Shown here: piece by piece, positions 13,401 to 27,100 of the stretch
Numbering within the stretch: position 1 is the stretch's first letter
Layout of the letters: each line of letters opens with the position of its first letter
NCBI GenBank assembly: GCA_019022495.1
Contig: JAFEKR010000009.1
Span: 186,001-250,000 of the forward strand
From: Epichloe hybrida
Taxonomy: Eukaryota > Ascomycota > Sordariomycetes > Hypocreales > Clavicipitaceae
Direction of reading: 5' to 3'
DNA: 64,000 nucleotides
Position numbers and translations under genes: made by a program
Notes under the pieces: generated by a model
Databases searched by the model: none
What the model was told of the DNA's origin: nothing
What the model saw: the letters and a program-made list of their open reading frames with translations, nothing else

Positions 13401-16042
13401 GCCTAGCTTTAAAGCTAGGCCTATCTCTTTAGTCTTTACACTTCTTTATCCTTTCTTTATATATTAGCCTTTTATAAGGTATCTCTCTATATGTTTTTTC
13501 TCTTAGTTTTAATAACTTATTCTTAGTCCTTATTTACCTTAGTGTAAGCTTACTAGTTTACTTTTATTCTCTATTATCTTTATTATCTCTTTGCTTATCT
13601 AGCTTTAGTAACTACCTCTTTAGCTATCCTTAACTACTATACCTCTAGGCTAGGGAGCCCCTAGGGCTTCTATAAGGTTACTTTATTCACTATTTATTAA
13701 AGGTTTATAATAAGCTAGGTAGCGTATATATCTATCCCTTCTTTATCTTGTAAATCTAGGGCGTTTTTAGGTTAAAAGCATACTACTACCTTTGCCTTTA
13801 CGTATGGTTTATCTATTATATTTTATATATGTCTAAGGGCCTGTAGGATATTATCTTATAGGCTAGTGAAGATACTAATTAGCTATGGGATATAGTTAAA
13901 TCTAGTGAGGTCTTTTACTTCTTTATAGTAAACTTAGATATCTAGGGTTACCTACGCTAAGTCTATAGTACTATCCCTATTATCCTTATGTTATCTAGTT
14001 AGTTCCCCTTAAGGCATTACTAGTCTAAGCCTTTACTAGCTTATAAGTTCTAGTAGCTTATTCACTCTATTAGTAGTTCTATCTAGCCTATCCTAGAGGG
14101 GATGCTTTTAGTTAAAATCTCCTATAAATACGCTCTAGTTACGTAGCGTCTCTATATTAATGTCTTGTATAGGGGTGTTTTAGTTATTACTATAACTTTC
14201 TAAATAAAGGGAATAAATATTAATCCTATGAATTTCCACTAGTAACTAGTTAGGCCCTCCCTAGGCTAACTATAACCTTATATTATATTTCTTATTAATA
14301 TATATAGCGTTATGCCTATTATAGTGTGCGAGTTAAAACTAGGTAAGGCCTAGTATAAGGGGCTATAGATGTTTTATATGTTCTTACTCTTAGATTACTA
14401 TTATGTCTATATTAGTTTAGTAATAGAGCGTAATGTGTATAAGGCTATCCTTCTTATTTATATTCTAGAAGAGAACTTATAATATTACTATATTAATTAG
14501 GGGGGTGGTGGTAGGTCTTAGCTATTTTATACTAGTTTTATTCTAGCCCTAAGTTATTTTATATAGCACCTAATACTCCTAGCTCTTAGCTATTTAGCGC
14601 TTTGCTTTGTGTTTATAAGTTAACCCCTTTTTCTTCCTATTATTACTATAGGTTCTATAGCTATGCTAGCTCTCTCTTAGGCTAGAGCTAGGTTTTTACT
14701 AGGGGAGCTAGAGGTAAAGCAAGATAGTTATTCTAGGTAACTAGCCTTTGCTACATTTTACTTCTCTTTTAGTACTAGGTAGTCTCTAGACTAGGCTAGG
14801 TATAGTTTAGAGCATAGGATATAGTTTTCCTTAAGTTATTTGTTTATTATTAGGCATAATACCTTACTATCTTTATACTAGCTAGCTCTACACTTACTAT
14901 ACCTTAGTATTACCTTATAAAACTTAGTAATATATTCTATTTAAAAGTAGTTATAGCACTATCTAGGTTATAAGGACTTATTATATAGTTTAGTTTAGAA
15001 TAGCTTTACTTTAAAGACTATTTTATCTTAGTATATCTTATTAGTATCTTTAACTTTAGCTAGTCTAAGAATTAGGGTAGTTTACTAGGTGTTCTTACCC
15101 TAGGGGCGTCTTATAGTTACCTTAATTATATTTACTTTATTTGCTTTTCTAATTTCTATTACTAGGTTCTTAATAGATATATACTTTATTAGGAAACCCT
15201 TAATAATAACGCTAAGTATATAGCAGTAAATAGCTACCTCTAAGCTAAACACTTTAGTAATCTATTTTTAGTTTTCTTTATACTACATTACATTTCCTTT
15301 AAAGGTAATAATTATATCCTTACTAAGGAGTCTTTTAGCTACTACTACTAAGGCTTACCTAATAGCTTTATTTATAGCTATAACTATATCTTCTATGCCC
15401 CTAGACTAAAGTAATTCTTATATAGTGTTTCCTTTTATAAGTACTTCTCTATATTATCTTCTAAGGACCTAGAGAGAGAGGGGGTTAGTATTTAGTTATT
15501 TTAGGGCAAGCCTAGCTATAATACTAGCCTAGGTTAGGGAGTTATTATCTTTAGCTTCCTCCCTAATAGCTTCCTTAAGGGCTATTTTTAATACTTCTTT
15601 AGTAATATAGATATTACTATTATTAGTGTTTATAGTTCTTATTTTAGCTTAGGCATAGTTTACTACCTAGTTAGCTATAGTAAGTATAATATGCCACACT
15701 TAGGTAAATTTATTACTTAGGATAAGGCTAGTAATCTTATTATAATATTTTATGTCTTTAGGGTATGTAAATTAGTTCTAGTTTGCTATTAGGTTATCTT
15801 TGCTCCTTTAGATATTAAACTATCTTATTCTTATATTTAGGTAATAGCTACTCTAAGCTAGCCCCCCTAAGCCTATATTAATTACTATTAGTGTCTTATT
15901 CGCACTCCTACCACTAGCTCTATTACGGTGTGATATTATAGGGGGGGAGAAATAAAGGCAAGGATTTCGAATATTAATGTGATTTGTATTTTAGAGGCGA
16001 TTCTAAACCTTGGGGTCAGTGCGGAAAAGTATGCAAAGGTTT
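10451..16042 (-). mobile_element. Tad-like LINE copy 1, 3'-truncated
   Basis: Direct repeat of 18561-24151, near-collinear over about 5.59 kb with mostly transition differences. On the minus strand the 5' end is at 16042. ORF1 has tandem CCHC knuckle remnants at about 14960-14800 (CYNYFxIEYITKFYK). An endonuclease box GDFNxKHxLW, RIP-altered, lies near 14100-14150. A reverse transcriptase at about 12590-12470 has SPLLLILFFLYSIELY followed by RFTNNINIIVFS, a mutated FADDxNILVFS. Copy 1 lacks the last 1.04 kb found in copy 2 and ends abruptly at 10451 against Copia-2. LINEs normally lose their 5' end, so 3' loss points to later deletion. Confidence 0.8.
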
Positions 16043-17523
16043 GTCCCTAGCTAAATATAATAAATCTTTAAGTATAACTTCTTTACTTACTTACTACTTT
16101 TTTATAGCTAATATTTAATAGGCTATTTAATAAAATATACTTATTACTTCTAAAATAATAAAAACTATATTATAGTATATCTCTCTTAACTAAAATCTAC
16201 CTAGTTATTACTAATATATTACTAGACTTTAGCTTAAATTATATAGCTTTATAATAGGCTATTTAAACTTATTAAAGCTACTTCTAAAGGTAGCTATTAC
16301 TATTAAAATAAAGTAAGTATAATCCTATTTCCTAGATACTAGATTACTACTAACTTACTACTAGCCTATTATAAAAGTAAAGAAAAAGCTATAGAATACT
16401 ATCCTAGTTTATAAAAATTCTAATAAGTATAGTTATATTTACTACGCTTAAATATTTACTAATATTACTTATAAGGTAAAATATAATAAATACACTATAA
16501 TAGTATTACTAAGTAATACTATAAATCTAAAGACTTAGATTAATATTTTAAACTCTCTTTACTTTATAGCCTAGAATATCCTAAAGGTAAGCTTTCTTAA
16601 TATATATAGCTAATGCTTAACTAACTTACTAGTAGTTTATACTAAATACTATTAATTTACCTAAATATATTAGTTTTATTAAGCTCCTTAGTGTACTTTA
16701 AGTTTATATATATAAAGAGAGGGATTTTAATAATAAAGATACTCCTAAGGCCTTTTCCTCTATAGCTCCTATAGCTATTACTAATAATAAGGGACTAGTA
16801 GTCTTAGGGGCTAACTTATTATAAAGGGATAAGTGCTTAGTAGCTATATAATAGATTATTTAAGTTATCTAAGTAAATTAACTTTATTTTCTAATATCTT
16901 TAGTGTATTAAGTTATAAAATATAACTACCTTATATTAACTTTATTACTTAGCTATTACTTATAGTTATTAATAATTTCTCTAGTAATAAAATCCCTTTT
17001 TAATACCTAAGAATTCTCTAAAGTATTATAGCCTTTTATTTAACTAGATATTTATAATACCTTCTATTATAGTAATATAAAATAATTCTCTTAACTTTAA
17101 ACTCTTATTTATTATCTTTAATAGTATCTTATAGTAAGGGCGTATTTTCTATATTAATTAGGTCCCCTTTAAAAGGTTTAAGACTAGTAATATTAAATAT
17201 ATTATATAATTAAGTCCTAGGTAGTAATTTTAATTAATATACTAATCTATAACTTTTAATTACCTTTTTAATCTTATAGGGGCTTAAATACTTTATAGCT
17301 AGCTTCTTACTAAGGCGTCTTAGGTTAATGTTTTTTATTAATAATAAAATATAGTTACTAACTTTAAACCTTATTAGAGTTCTCTTCTAGTTATAATATT
17401 TTTTATACTAAGTCTATAAGTTACTTAAAAGCTACTTAATTATAGTATACTTCTCTCTTAGTACTAAAATCCTACTTTTAGCTTAATTATTTACTAAAGG
17501 GATATTTACTACTACTTACTATA
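16043..17523 (-). mobile_element. Gypsy-1 copy b, 3' part: integrase C-terminus and chromodomain
   Basis: Minus-strand translation through stops at about 17390-17150 gives FKVSNYILLLIKNI, RRLSKKLAIKYLSPYKIKK and ITSLKPF, a degraded Gypsy integrase C-terminal (GPY/F-type) module. Near 17060-17000 it gives YYKYLVKxKAI, a mutated chromodomain core (RxxYLVKWKGY). This marks the element as a chromovirus, a Ty3/Gypsy group whose chromodomain is known to guide integration to marked chromatin. It is the continuation of 24152-29268; the two halves are separated by LINE copy 2 and its 13-bp target duplication. No 3' LTR is recognisable before the junction with LINE copy 1 at 16042. Confidence 0.75.
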
Positions 17524-20500
17524 TATATATTTATATTCTTTACGCTAGCTAGCTAACTATGTAGCTGTTCCTAGTACTCCATCCGCTTAGTCAAGAGGGA
17601 AAACCCTTTGCTAGGAAGAAAAACCCCCTTACTAGGAAGAAAAACCCCCTTACTAGGAAGAAAAACCCCCTTACTTCTATTAACAGGCTAGCGCCAACCC
17701 TCTTCTAGGTCTACACCGCATTAAGTGTAATTAATCATAGGTGTTTAGTGCTAGCTTACGCTAGCCTTATCCTAAAGAAAATAAAAAAGAAAGGAAAAAG
17801 TATAGTAATAGTCCTAACTAGCTCCCTCTAGTGCTAGTCTAGTCCTACCCTAACCTAGCTCTATGTCTCCTGCTTTACCCTAGGGCATAGTAAATTCAGA
17901 TTTATAATAATAATTCACTTTTTATTTACTTTACTTCTAACTCCTTTAGTGCCTTACTTTTTAGCTAAATCTAACCTAGCACTAGTCTAGGTATCTTATA
18001 AAGTCTAAGCACATAGTTTTATTTAATTATAGTAAGGGGTAGGTAATTTAGGCCTAGTAACTAGGCGGTTTCACTCCTAGATTAATTACGCGCTATCTAT
18101 GTGTTTACTTATCTTATGCTTTATTTTCTAGCTAATATTATAGTTAGTCCCCCCCCCCCCTCTCTTAAGTATAAAAGAAGGCTCCTCCCCCCTTAAGGTT
18201 CTAACCTTTTTCCTCTTCTTATAATAAATTTCCTATAGGTTCTTTTCCTTCCTATCCCTTTTAGGAGCTATTTAAGGCTTCTCTAGTCTAGTGCTAGTTT
18301 AAATACTAATATTTTACATAGAAAAACACGCTATAATATTACTAAGCTCTATAAGTACCTTATTTTTAGTGTTATTCTAGCTCTAATTTACTTAGGAACT
18401 TATAACCTTAGATAAGTATCTAAGGAAGTCCCTAACCTAGAAGCAATTAGATTAGGTAAAGGCAAAAGACCTAGAAGTAAGTCCCCTCTGCCTTTATTTT
18501 GCCCTGTTTCTAGGTCTAACCTAGGGTAGCTAGGTAAGCCGCAGGAGATCTAGTGTGTGTCCTATAAGACATAATCTATTAAAAGTAAGGGCTATTAGTA
18601 CTATAACATTGTTAGTAAGTTAGTTTATTTCTAGTCTAAGGGCAGGGCTAATCTGCATATAAAGTGGTAATATCTAATACCTATTTTAATTATTAGGTTC
18701 GTAATTATATATATATTAAGGTAATATTAGCTCCTATGCTTATTCTAAGCTTACTCTAGTGCTAATTTGCTCGCAGCTAAACGTCACTAGCTAGCAAGGG
18801 GAATATTAGTAATAAGTTAAGACCTAGGCTAGTATAGTTACTAGGAGTAATATAAGTAATTTTACTCTAGCTTAGTAGTAGCTTTATTCTATAGCTAACT
18901 TTAATTATCTAGGCCCTAGAGAACTATATAGCTTAGGTTAAGAAACTCTATGCTAAAAACCATGCTAAGAAAAAACAAGGCACTATTACAGTAAGCCTAG
19001 ACCTAGCTAGGTCTAGGTTTGCAAAGAAATAACATAATAAGGTTATCTTTTAGCTCTAGTAGCTTAACGCCTAAGCAGCGGAGATAAACTAGCTCCTAGC
19101 TACTAGCCTATTAGCTAAGGGTAAGAGTAAGGTAATAGAGAATATAATCCCTATTCCTAAGGAGAAATAGGGCTAATTCTAGGTTAGTAAAGGGGCAGCG
19201 ACAGGCTAGTGCAAAATAATACCCATAGCTTTTAACTTAAAATTAATCTAATAACTATTCTAGACCTATAGCCTTTCCTATTATAGTGTAATTTTGCCTT
19301 ATGTCTAGCCTGCCTCTATAGCTACACTATTTTACCTAGTGCCTCTCTCTAGTTATTTGCGGTGTCTATTTATTAGTTAGTTTAGTTACCTCTAGGGTAG
19401 CCTAGATCCTCCCCTAGTTTACGTTAACTAAAGGCTAGGTCTTACGCTAGTGTGTAGTATTAGAGTCTTCTTATGCTAAGGAATTACTTTATAATATATC
19501 TTACCTTTAGGGGATTATCTAGGGCTAGCCTTACTTCCTATGCGTCTCTAAGCTATCTTATTTAGGGGTATCTATAGTTATAGTTAGTGTAGTTAATAAT
19601 TATATAGTACTAGTCTTTAACTATATAACTATAGCTATATAGGGGCAAAGTTACCCTAGGAACATGCCTTTAGAAGAGGAACTTATTAAGGCTAATCTTT
19701 CCTATATATAATTATACTATTATAAAGAAGACATGCTTATTAAGCCTAGTGTGGAATTTCTAGATTTCCTTTAGGTTATAAGTAAGCAGGTAGTTCTCTA
19801 TTAGCTCTCTCCCACGCCTATATTATTTCTATTACCTATTAAAATACTAGTTTTCCTATCTCTTCTTCCACTCCTTATATAGTTATATATCTAGTTTATT
19901 ATTAGCAGGTAAGGGTCTTCTTCTACGTTATAGTACTATCTATACTAAGTTAGCCATAGCCTATATCTTATTTATTATTTCGCTAAGTATAATCCTTTCC
20001 TTAAACTTCCGCTTTATCTTATTTAGGTAAAGGTCTAGGGGGGGGACGTAGGTTTTAACTTCTAGCTAAGTAATTAGTGTAGCCTTAAACACTCTAGCTA
20101 TAGTCTAGAGATAAGTTAATTAGTCTGCTATAAAACTTCTAACTATTTCTTATAGTTTTCCTCCCTTCTTAGTTAGGGTATAGTAAGCGCTTGCCCTATA
20201 GGTAAGAATAGGCTAGACTACCTATATGTATATAAGCTAGGTATCTCTAAAACTAATGCCCTATGCTAACGCTACTAATATAGAGAGTATAAGCTACTAC
20301 TAGGCTAGTTTTCCCTTAAGGATATTCTTATAAGCACTCTAGTTAAGTTTCCTATTTACCTATACCCTAAGGAATTAGCATGCCTCTAATAGCACTATCT
20401 CCTCTATACTAAGCTAGACCCTAGCCTATAAAGGCCTATAGGCCTTACTAAAGTGTATAAGTTTAGTTTTTACTAGGTTAAACTTTACTCCTACCTTCTT

Positions 20501-23500
20501 TGCCTATTCCTTATAGATTTTCTAAGTAGCCTTAAGTCTTCTCTAGGTCTACGCTATGTTTTTGCTAAATACTATAATATTTATATTATTAGCAAATCTA
20601 ATTACCACTATGCCTAGGATAGCCTAGAGGCATATGTAAAGTTCTATAAAGTAAAGGAAAAAGAGAATTAGTAAAAAAGAAAATCCTTATAGAGTGCTAG
20701 CCTTAATCTTAAAGGGTCTAGAGAGTTCTTTATTAAAGCTAAGCTAGCTTATTCTATTTACTAGGAAGCTTTATATTATAGCTATTAGCTAGCAGGGGAT
20801 TCCTATTAGGATTAGTAAGTAAATTAAGTATAGGTAGCTAACTCTATTAAAAATAAATAAGATATTTATCTAGGTAAGTAAGGCAATTCCGCCCTTACTC
20901 TAGGCCTCTCTTACGCACTCCACTAAGACCCTAATCACAGTCTCTATTAACCTATTTATTCTATTCCCTATCTATAGCTTTAGGAGAAGTCCTTTTACCT
21001 TAGCAAAGGCTATAAGTCACTTTATAATTACCACTTCTATAATTTTTCCTATAATATTTAGTAAGGAAATAGGCCTCTAAGCATTAGCTCTTTTTATCTC
21101 TTTTATTATCTTACCTAGATTCCTAATTACTACTACTCTAGTAGTCTAGAATTAGGCTAGGAAATACCTTACTTTAAGGATAGCGTTTAGGAGCTAGACT
21201 ATAGCTTCTTTTACTAGCTTATTATAGGCCTTAATAAGGCCCACTAGGAGCTTATTATTACCTAGTGCTTTCTAGCTAGCTATATCTAATATAATATCTA
21301 ATATCTTTTCTAGTCTAAACTAGTTATTATCTAGGAATAGTGTGTTATCTAGCTCTAGGAAGGTAAGGTCTAGGATTTAGGAGAGGTTTACTATAGGCTT
21401 AGGGAAGAACCTTAGTGCTAGCATGCTTACTTTATCCTTATATGTAGTAGCTAGGTTTAGGTTATTTTTAGTCCTTTCTAGCTCTAGTAGCCTAGGTAGT
21501 TCTAGGAGGGCCTAGCTTTAGAGCTAGGCCTATCTCTTTAGTCTTTACACTCCCCTATCCTTTCTCTATATATTAGCCTTTTATAAGGTATCTCTCTATG
21601 TATTTTTTCTCTTAGTTCTAATAACCTATTCTTAGTCCTTATTTACCTTAGTATAGGCTTACTAGTTTGCTTCTATTCTCTATTATCTTTATTATCTCTT
21701 CGCCTATCTAGCTCTAGTAACTACCTCTTTAGCTATCCTTAACCACTATACCTCTAGGCTAGGGAGCCCCTAGGGCTTCTATAGGGCTACCTTATTTACT
21801 ATTTATTAAAGGTTTGTAATAAGCTAGGTAGTGTACGCGTCTATCCTTTCTTTATCTTGTGAATCTAGGGCATTTTTAGGTTAAAAGTATACTACTACCT
21901 TTGCCTTTACGTATAGTTTGTCTATTATATTCTATGTGTGTCTAAGAGCCCGCAGGATATTATCTTATAGGCTAGTAAAGATACTAATTAGCTATAGGAT
22001 ATAGTTAGATCTAGTAAGGTCTTTTACTCCTTTGTAGTAGACTTAGATATCTAGGGTTACCTACGCTAGGTCTATAGTACTATCCCTATTATCCTTATAT
22101 TATCTAGTTAGTTCCCCTTATAGCATTACTAGTCTAAGCCTTTACTAGCTTATAAGTTCTAGTAGCTTATTCACTTTATTAGTAATTTTATTTAGCCTAT
22201 CCTAGAGAGAATGCTTTTAGTTAAAATCTCCTATAAATACGCTTTAGTTACATGGTATCTCTATGTTAATATCTTATATAGGGGTATTCTAGTTATTACT
22301 ATAACCTTCTAAATAAAGGGAATAGATATTAATCCTATAAATTTCCACTAGTAACTAGTTAGGCCCTCCCTAGGCTAACTATAACCCTATATTATGTTTC
22401 TTATTAATATATATAGCGTTATACCTATTATAGTGTGCAAGTTAAAACTAGGTAAGGCCTAGTGTAAGGGGCTATAGATGTTTTATATGTTCTTACTCTT
22501 AGATTACTATTACATCTATATTAGTTTAGTAATAGAGTGTAATATATATTAAGCTATCCTTCTTATTTATATTCTAGAAGAGAACTTATAATATTACTAT
22601 ATTAATTAAGGGGGTGGTAGTAGGTCTTAGCTATCCTATGCTAGTTCTATTCTAGCCCTAAGTTATTCTATATAGTGCCTAATGCTCCTAGCTCTTAGCT
22701 ATTTAGCGCTTTACTTTATATTTATAGGTTAACCCCTCTTTCTTCCTATTATTACTATAGGTTCTATAGCTATGCTAGCTCTCTCTTAGGCTAGAGCTAG
22801 GTTCCTACTAGGGGAGCTAGAGGTAAAGTAGGATAGTTATTCTAGGTAACTAGCCTTTACTACATTTTACTTCTCTTTTAGTACTAGGTAGTCTCTAGAC
22901 TAGGCTAGGTGTAGTCTAGAGTATAGGATATAGTTTTCCTTAAGTTATCTATTTATTATTAGGTATAATACCTTGCTATCTTTATGCTAGCTAGCTCCGC
23001 ACTTACTATACCTTAGTGCTACCTTACAAAACTTAGTAATATGTCCTATTTAAAAGCAGTTATAGTACTATCTAGGTTATAAGGTCTTATTATATAGTTT
23101 AGTTTAGAATAGCTTCGCTTTAAAGACTATTTTATCTTAGTATATCTTATTAGTATCTTTAACTTTAGCTAGTCTAAGAATTAAGGTAGTTTACTAGGCG
23201 TTCTTGCCTTAGGGGCGTCTTATAGTTACCTTAATTATGTTTACTTTATTTGCTTTTCTAATTTCTATTACTAGGTTCTTAATAGATATGTACTTTATTA
23301 GGAAACCCTTAATAATAACGCTAAGTATATAGTAGTAGATAGCTACCTCTAGGCTAAACACTTTAGTAATCTATTTTTAGTTTTCTTTATACTACGCTAT
23401 ATTTCCTTTAAAGGTAATAATTATATCTCTACTAGGGAGTCTCCTAGCTACTACTACTAAGGCTTACCTAATAGCTCTATTTATAGCTATAACTATATCT

Positions 23501-24151
23501 TCTATGCCCCTAGACTAAAGTAATTCTTATATAGTGTTTCCTTTTATAAGTACTTCTCTATATTATCTTCTAGGGACTTAGAGAGAGGGGGGGTTAGTAT
23601 TTAGTTATTTTAGGGCAGGCCTAGCTACAATACTAGCCTAGGTTAGGGAGTTATTATCTTTAGCTTCCTCCTTAATAGCTTCCTTAAGGGCTATTTTTAA
23701 TGCTTCTTTAGTAGTATAAATATTACTATTATTAGTGTTTATAGTTCTTATTTTAGCTTAGGTATAGTTCACTACCTAGTTAGCTATAGTAAGTATAATA
23801 CACTACACTTAGGTAACTTTATTACTTAGGATAAGGCTAGTAATCTTATTATAATATTTCATGTCTTTAGGGTATGTAAATTAGTTCTAGTCTGCTATTA
23901 GGTTATCTTCGCTCCTTTAGACATTAAACTATCCTATTCCTATATTTAGGTAGTGGCTACTCTAAGCTAGCCCCCCTAAGCCTATATTAATTACTATTAG
24001 TATTTTATTTACACTCTTACCACTAGCTCTATTATAGTGTGATATTATAGGGGGGGAGAAATAAAGGTAAGGATTTCGAATATTAATGTGATTTGTATTT
24101 TAGAGGCAATTCCAAACCTTAGGGTCGGTGCGGAAAAGTATGCAAAGGTTT
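17524..24151 (-). mobile_element. Tad-like LINE copy 2, apparently full length (6.63 kb)
   Basis: The insert is framed by a 13-bp duplication ACTACTTACTATA (17511-17523 and 24152-24164) and lies inside Gypsy-1 copy b, whose integrase resumes on the other side. The 5' end (minus strand) is at 24151. CCHC knuckle remnants are at about 23070-22920, the endonuclease GDFN box at about 22250-22195, and the reverse transcriptase at about 20700-20570 with RFANNIN (from FADD). The 3' end is a TA-rich tail at 17524-17535. The terminal 1.04 kb (17524-18560) is absent from copy 1 and is less RIP-mutated. The target duplication length and TA-rich tail fit target-primed reverse transcription. All frames are broken. 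Confidence 0.8.
17611..17674. repeat. 21-bp tandem repeat, 3 copies
   Basis: The unit CTAGGAAGAAAAACCCCCTTA starts at 17611, 17632 and 17653, with a degenerate copy just before. It sits in the 3' untranslated part of LINE copy 2. There is no spacer variation, so it is not a CRISPR array. Confidence 0.85.
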
Positions 24152-27100
24152 ACTACTTACTATAAACCTCTAGGATTATAACCTTATAATGCCTTTACTA
24201 GTGTGTAGCTATATATTAAGTAATTACTTATATTATATGTAAATTACGCTATTAATAGGTTATTTGCTTAATTAGTTTGTTTAGTATAAGTAAAAGTCCT
24301 TAAATAATATTCTAAGACCTAGTTTAAATATTTTATTTAACTATTTATCTAGGGGTAAAAAGCAGTGCTAAGTAGCTACTTTATTATAAGAAAATAATAA
24401 AAAGTTATCTAGAAACCACTAGTAAATGTAAAACCTTAGTTTATTATAATACCTTCTAGGGCTTTATAGTCTCTAAAAACATATTCTAAGAACACAGTTA
24501 CTAGCCTATTGCTAGTTAGTTACGTTAAAATAGGGATGTAAATACTGTATTTTATGAAATAGTTAATAATAACTAAAATTATATTATAGGTTTAATTTAA
24601 ATCTTTTACTAGTGAAAGTCTAGTAATAAAATCCATTAATAATTCTTAAAAAGGGCAATTAGGCACTAGTAATATAGCTAGCTTACTATATAGTTTATAA
24701 TACCTTAGTTTCAAAGTCTAATAATTTACATAAGTACTAATATACACCTTTATATCTTTCTTTATTATTAGCTAATAATATTAGTTTATAATCTAATAAA
24801 GAGTTTTACTTACTCCTTAGTGCCTAGTAGTAAGGTTATTATAAGTTAGTAATAAAATTTCTTTCCTTATACCTAGAGAAATAAACCTATAATTCTTAAA
24901 TATTAATAGCTTAGAGGGTTTAATTAACTATATCTAGGATATAGCTAGATTACTACTTTTAAGTAACTTTAATTAAGCTATAGTAAAGTCATTACCTTAC
25001 TATGCTTTATATAATAAGACTTAAATTAGGGGTTTTAATTCTAAGCTCTTTTCTAGAAAGTTAGAGTTAAACTTAGAAGAGATTCTCTAAATAGATTAAA
25101 TCCTAGCTATAATATCTTTATAAGTAATTAGTTTAATAAATGCTTTTAGTCTTATAAGGATATAGATAAGTAATGTTTTTAAGGGGCGCCCTTACTACTT
25201 ACTAGTAATAACCTATGCTAGTCTATCCCTATTAGAAATAGCTAGTTTAATAGGAAAATTAAAATAATTAAGTAATAAACAATACATATACTAGGTACTA
25301 ATAGTATTACTATAGCTAGCTTATTACTTATTAATAGAAGTATAAAAAGTATTAAATAACCCTACTAATATAACTCTTCTAAGGTTATCTAGATTATTAG
25401 GTTCTTTAGGAATATAGTTAAGTTATAATTTTTTAAAACCCTAGATATTAGTAGTATTATTATAGTGTTATTATAACTAACTATTAGTTACATTAAGTAA
25501 TATTTTTATAGAGCCTATAGCATTAATAATATTACTATAGTGTTCTTATCTCTTAGTATTTATAAATTTAGATAAAAAGGTAAGAAGTTATATAGTTATT
25601 ACTTTCTCTTTCCTTACCTTACTTATAAAATCTAGTTTTCTTAAAAGTAAGTTAGTAGGATTTAATTTCCCTATATAATATATAATCTTAAAATTAAAAG
25701 GATAAAGCTTATTAAGCATAGTTACCTACCTACTAGTAAGCTTAGGCTTTATAGTAAAGTACTTATAGTTTAAATAATCTATAATAACTTTAATTATATA
25801 AGCTAAATAAGCAAGATAGTATCTCTATATATAAAAAGCCTCTTAGACAGCTAATAATTTACTATTAGGTATTAAATATTATAATTTAGTATTAGTTATC
25901 TTTCTTAACATAAACATAACTAGGTGCTAGTAACCTAGTACTAATATTATAAGTATAGCCTTAATTATATATCTAGATGTATTTGTCTTCACTCTAAGAT
26001 ACATAAGTAAGTTAAAATACACTAAAATTAGCGCTTCCTAAAATCTTTATTAAAGCTCTCTAAACACTACTATCTTATAGGGTTCTAGTTTAAATATTAC
26101 TAGTTAATTCTCTCTAAGGTAATCTATTAATAGAATAATAACTTTACTATACTATTTAATAAAATAGTAGTAAAATCTAGTAAAACTAAGAAATAACTAA
26201 ATATTAAAAACACTATGTAGTATTAGCTAGGTTATAATTACTTTAACTCTTACTAGGTCTATTATAATACCTTTCTCTAATATCTTAAAGCCTAAAAATT
26301 TAACTTCCTTAACTAAAAATTAACACTTCTTAAGGTTAATAAAAAGACTTACCTCTCTAAACCTATATAAAACTTATTTAATATACTTTATATAATCTTT
26401 AACCTTACTACTATATATTAGTATATTATCTAAATAGATAATATAAGTCTTATTAATAAGTCCTTTAAGAGTATTATTAATATACTCCTAAAAAGTCACT
26501 AGTGTATTAACTAGTCTAAATAGTATTACTAGATATTTAAAGTAGCTATATTAATAATAAAATGCTATTTTTTACTTATTACCTAAGCAAATATATAGCT
26601 AGTAGTACGTATCTTTTAAATCTAGGACTATAAAAATAACTATGCTTACTAATTAATTAAGAATTTTAGTAATAAGGGGTAAAGGGGCCTTATTCTTAAT
26701 TATAATCTTATTTAAGCCCCTATAATTTATATAAAGCCTTAATTTCCCTCCTTTCTTTAGAATAAATAAAATTAGAGCTCTAGCTAGGCTAACTAATCTT
26801 CTAATTTACCCTTTAAGCTATATACTTATAAGGTACTCTTTAAAAACCTCTAGCTCCCTTTTAGCTAAATTATATATAAGCCCTTAAGGTAGTGTTTTCC
26901 CTTCTTCTAATTTAATTATATAAGTGTAACCTCCTAGTTTAGGAAGCTTACTTACTAACTCTTTAGAAAAAACATCTATAAACTCCCTATATTCTTCTAG
27001 GATTATTAGTATAAGGCACTTAGTGCTTTTATCCTAATTTAATATAGTTTCTTTACTACTTATGTTTTCTAAAATTAGTATAACTATAATACCTTTGCTT

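Noticed and set aside
17611..17674. Regular repeats reminiscent of a CRISPR array
   Set aside because: Units are contiguous with no variable spacers, and the host is a eukaryote; simple tandem repeat of a LINE.
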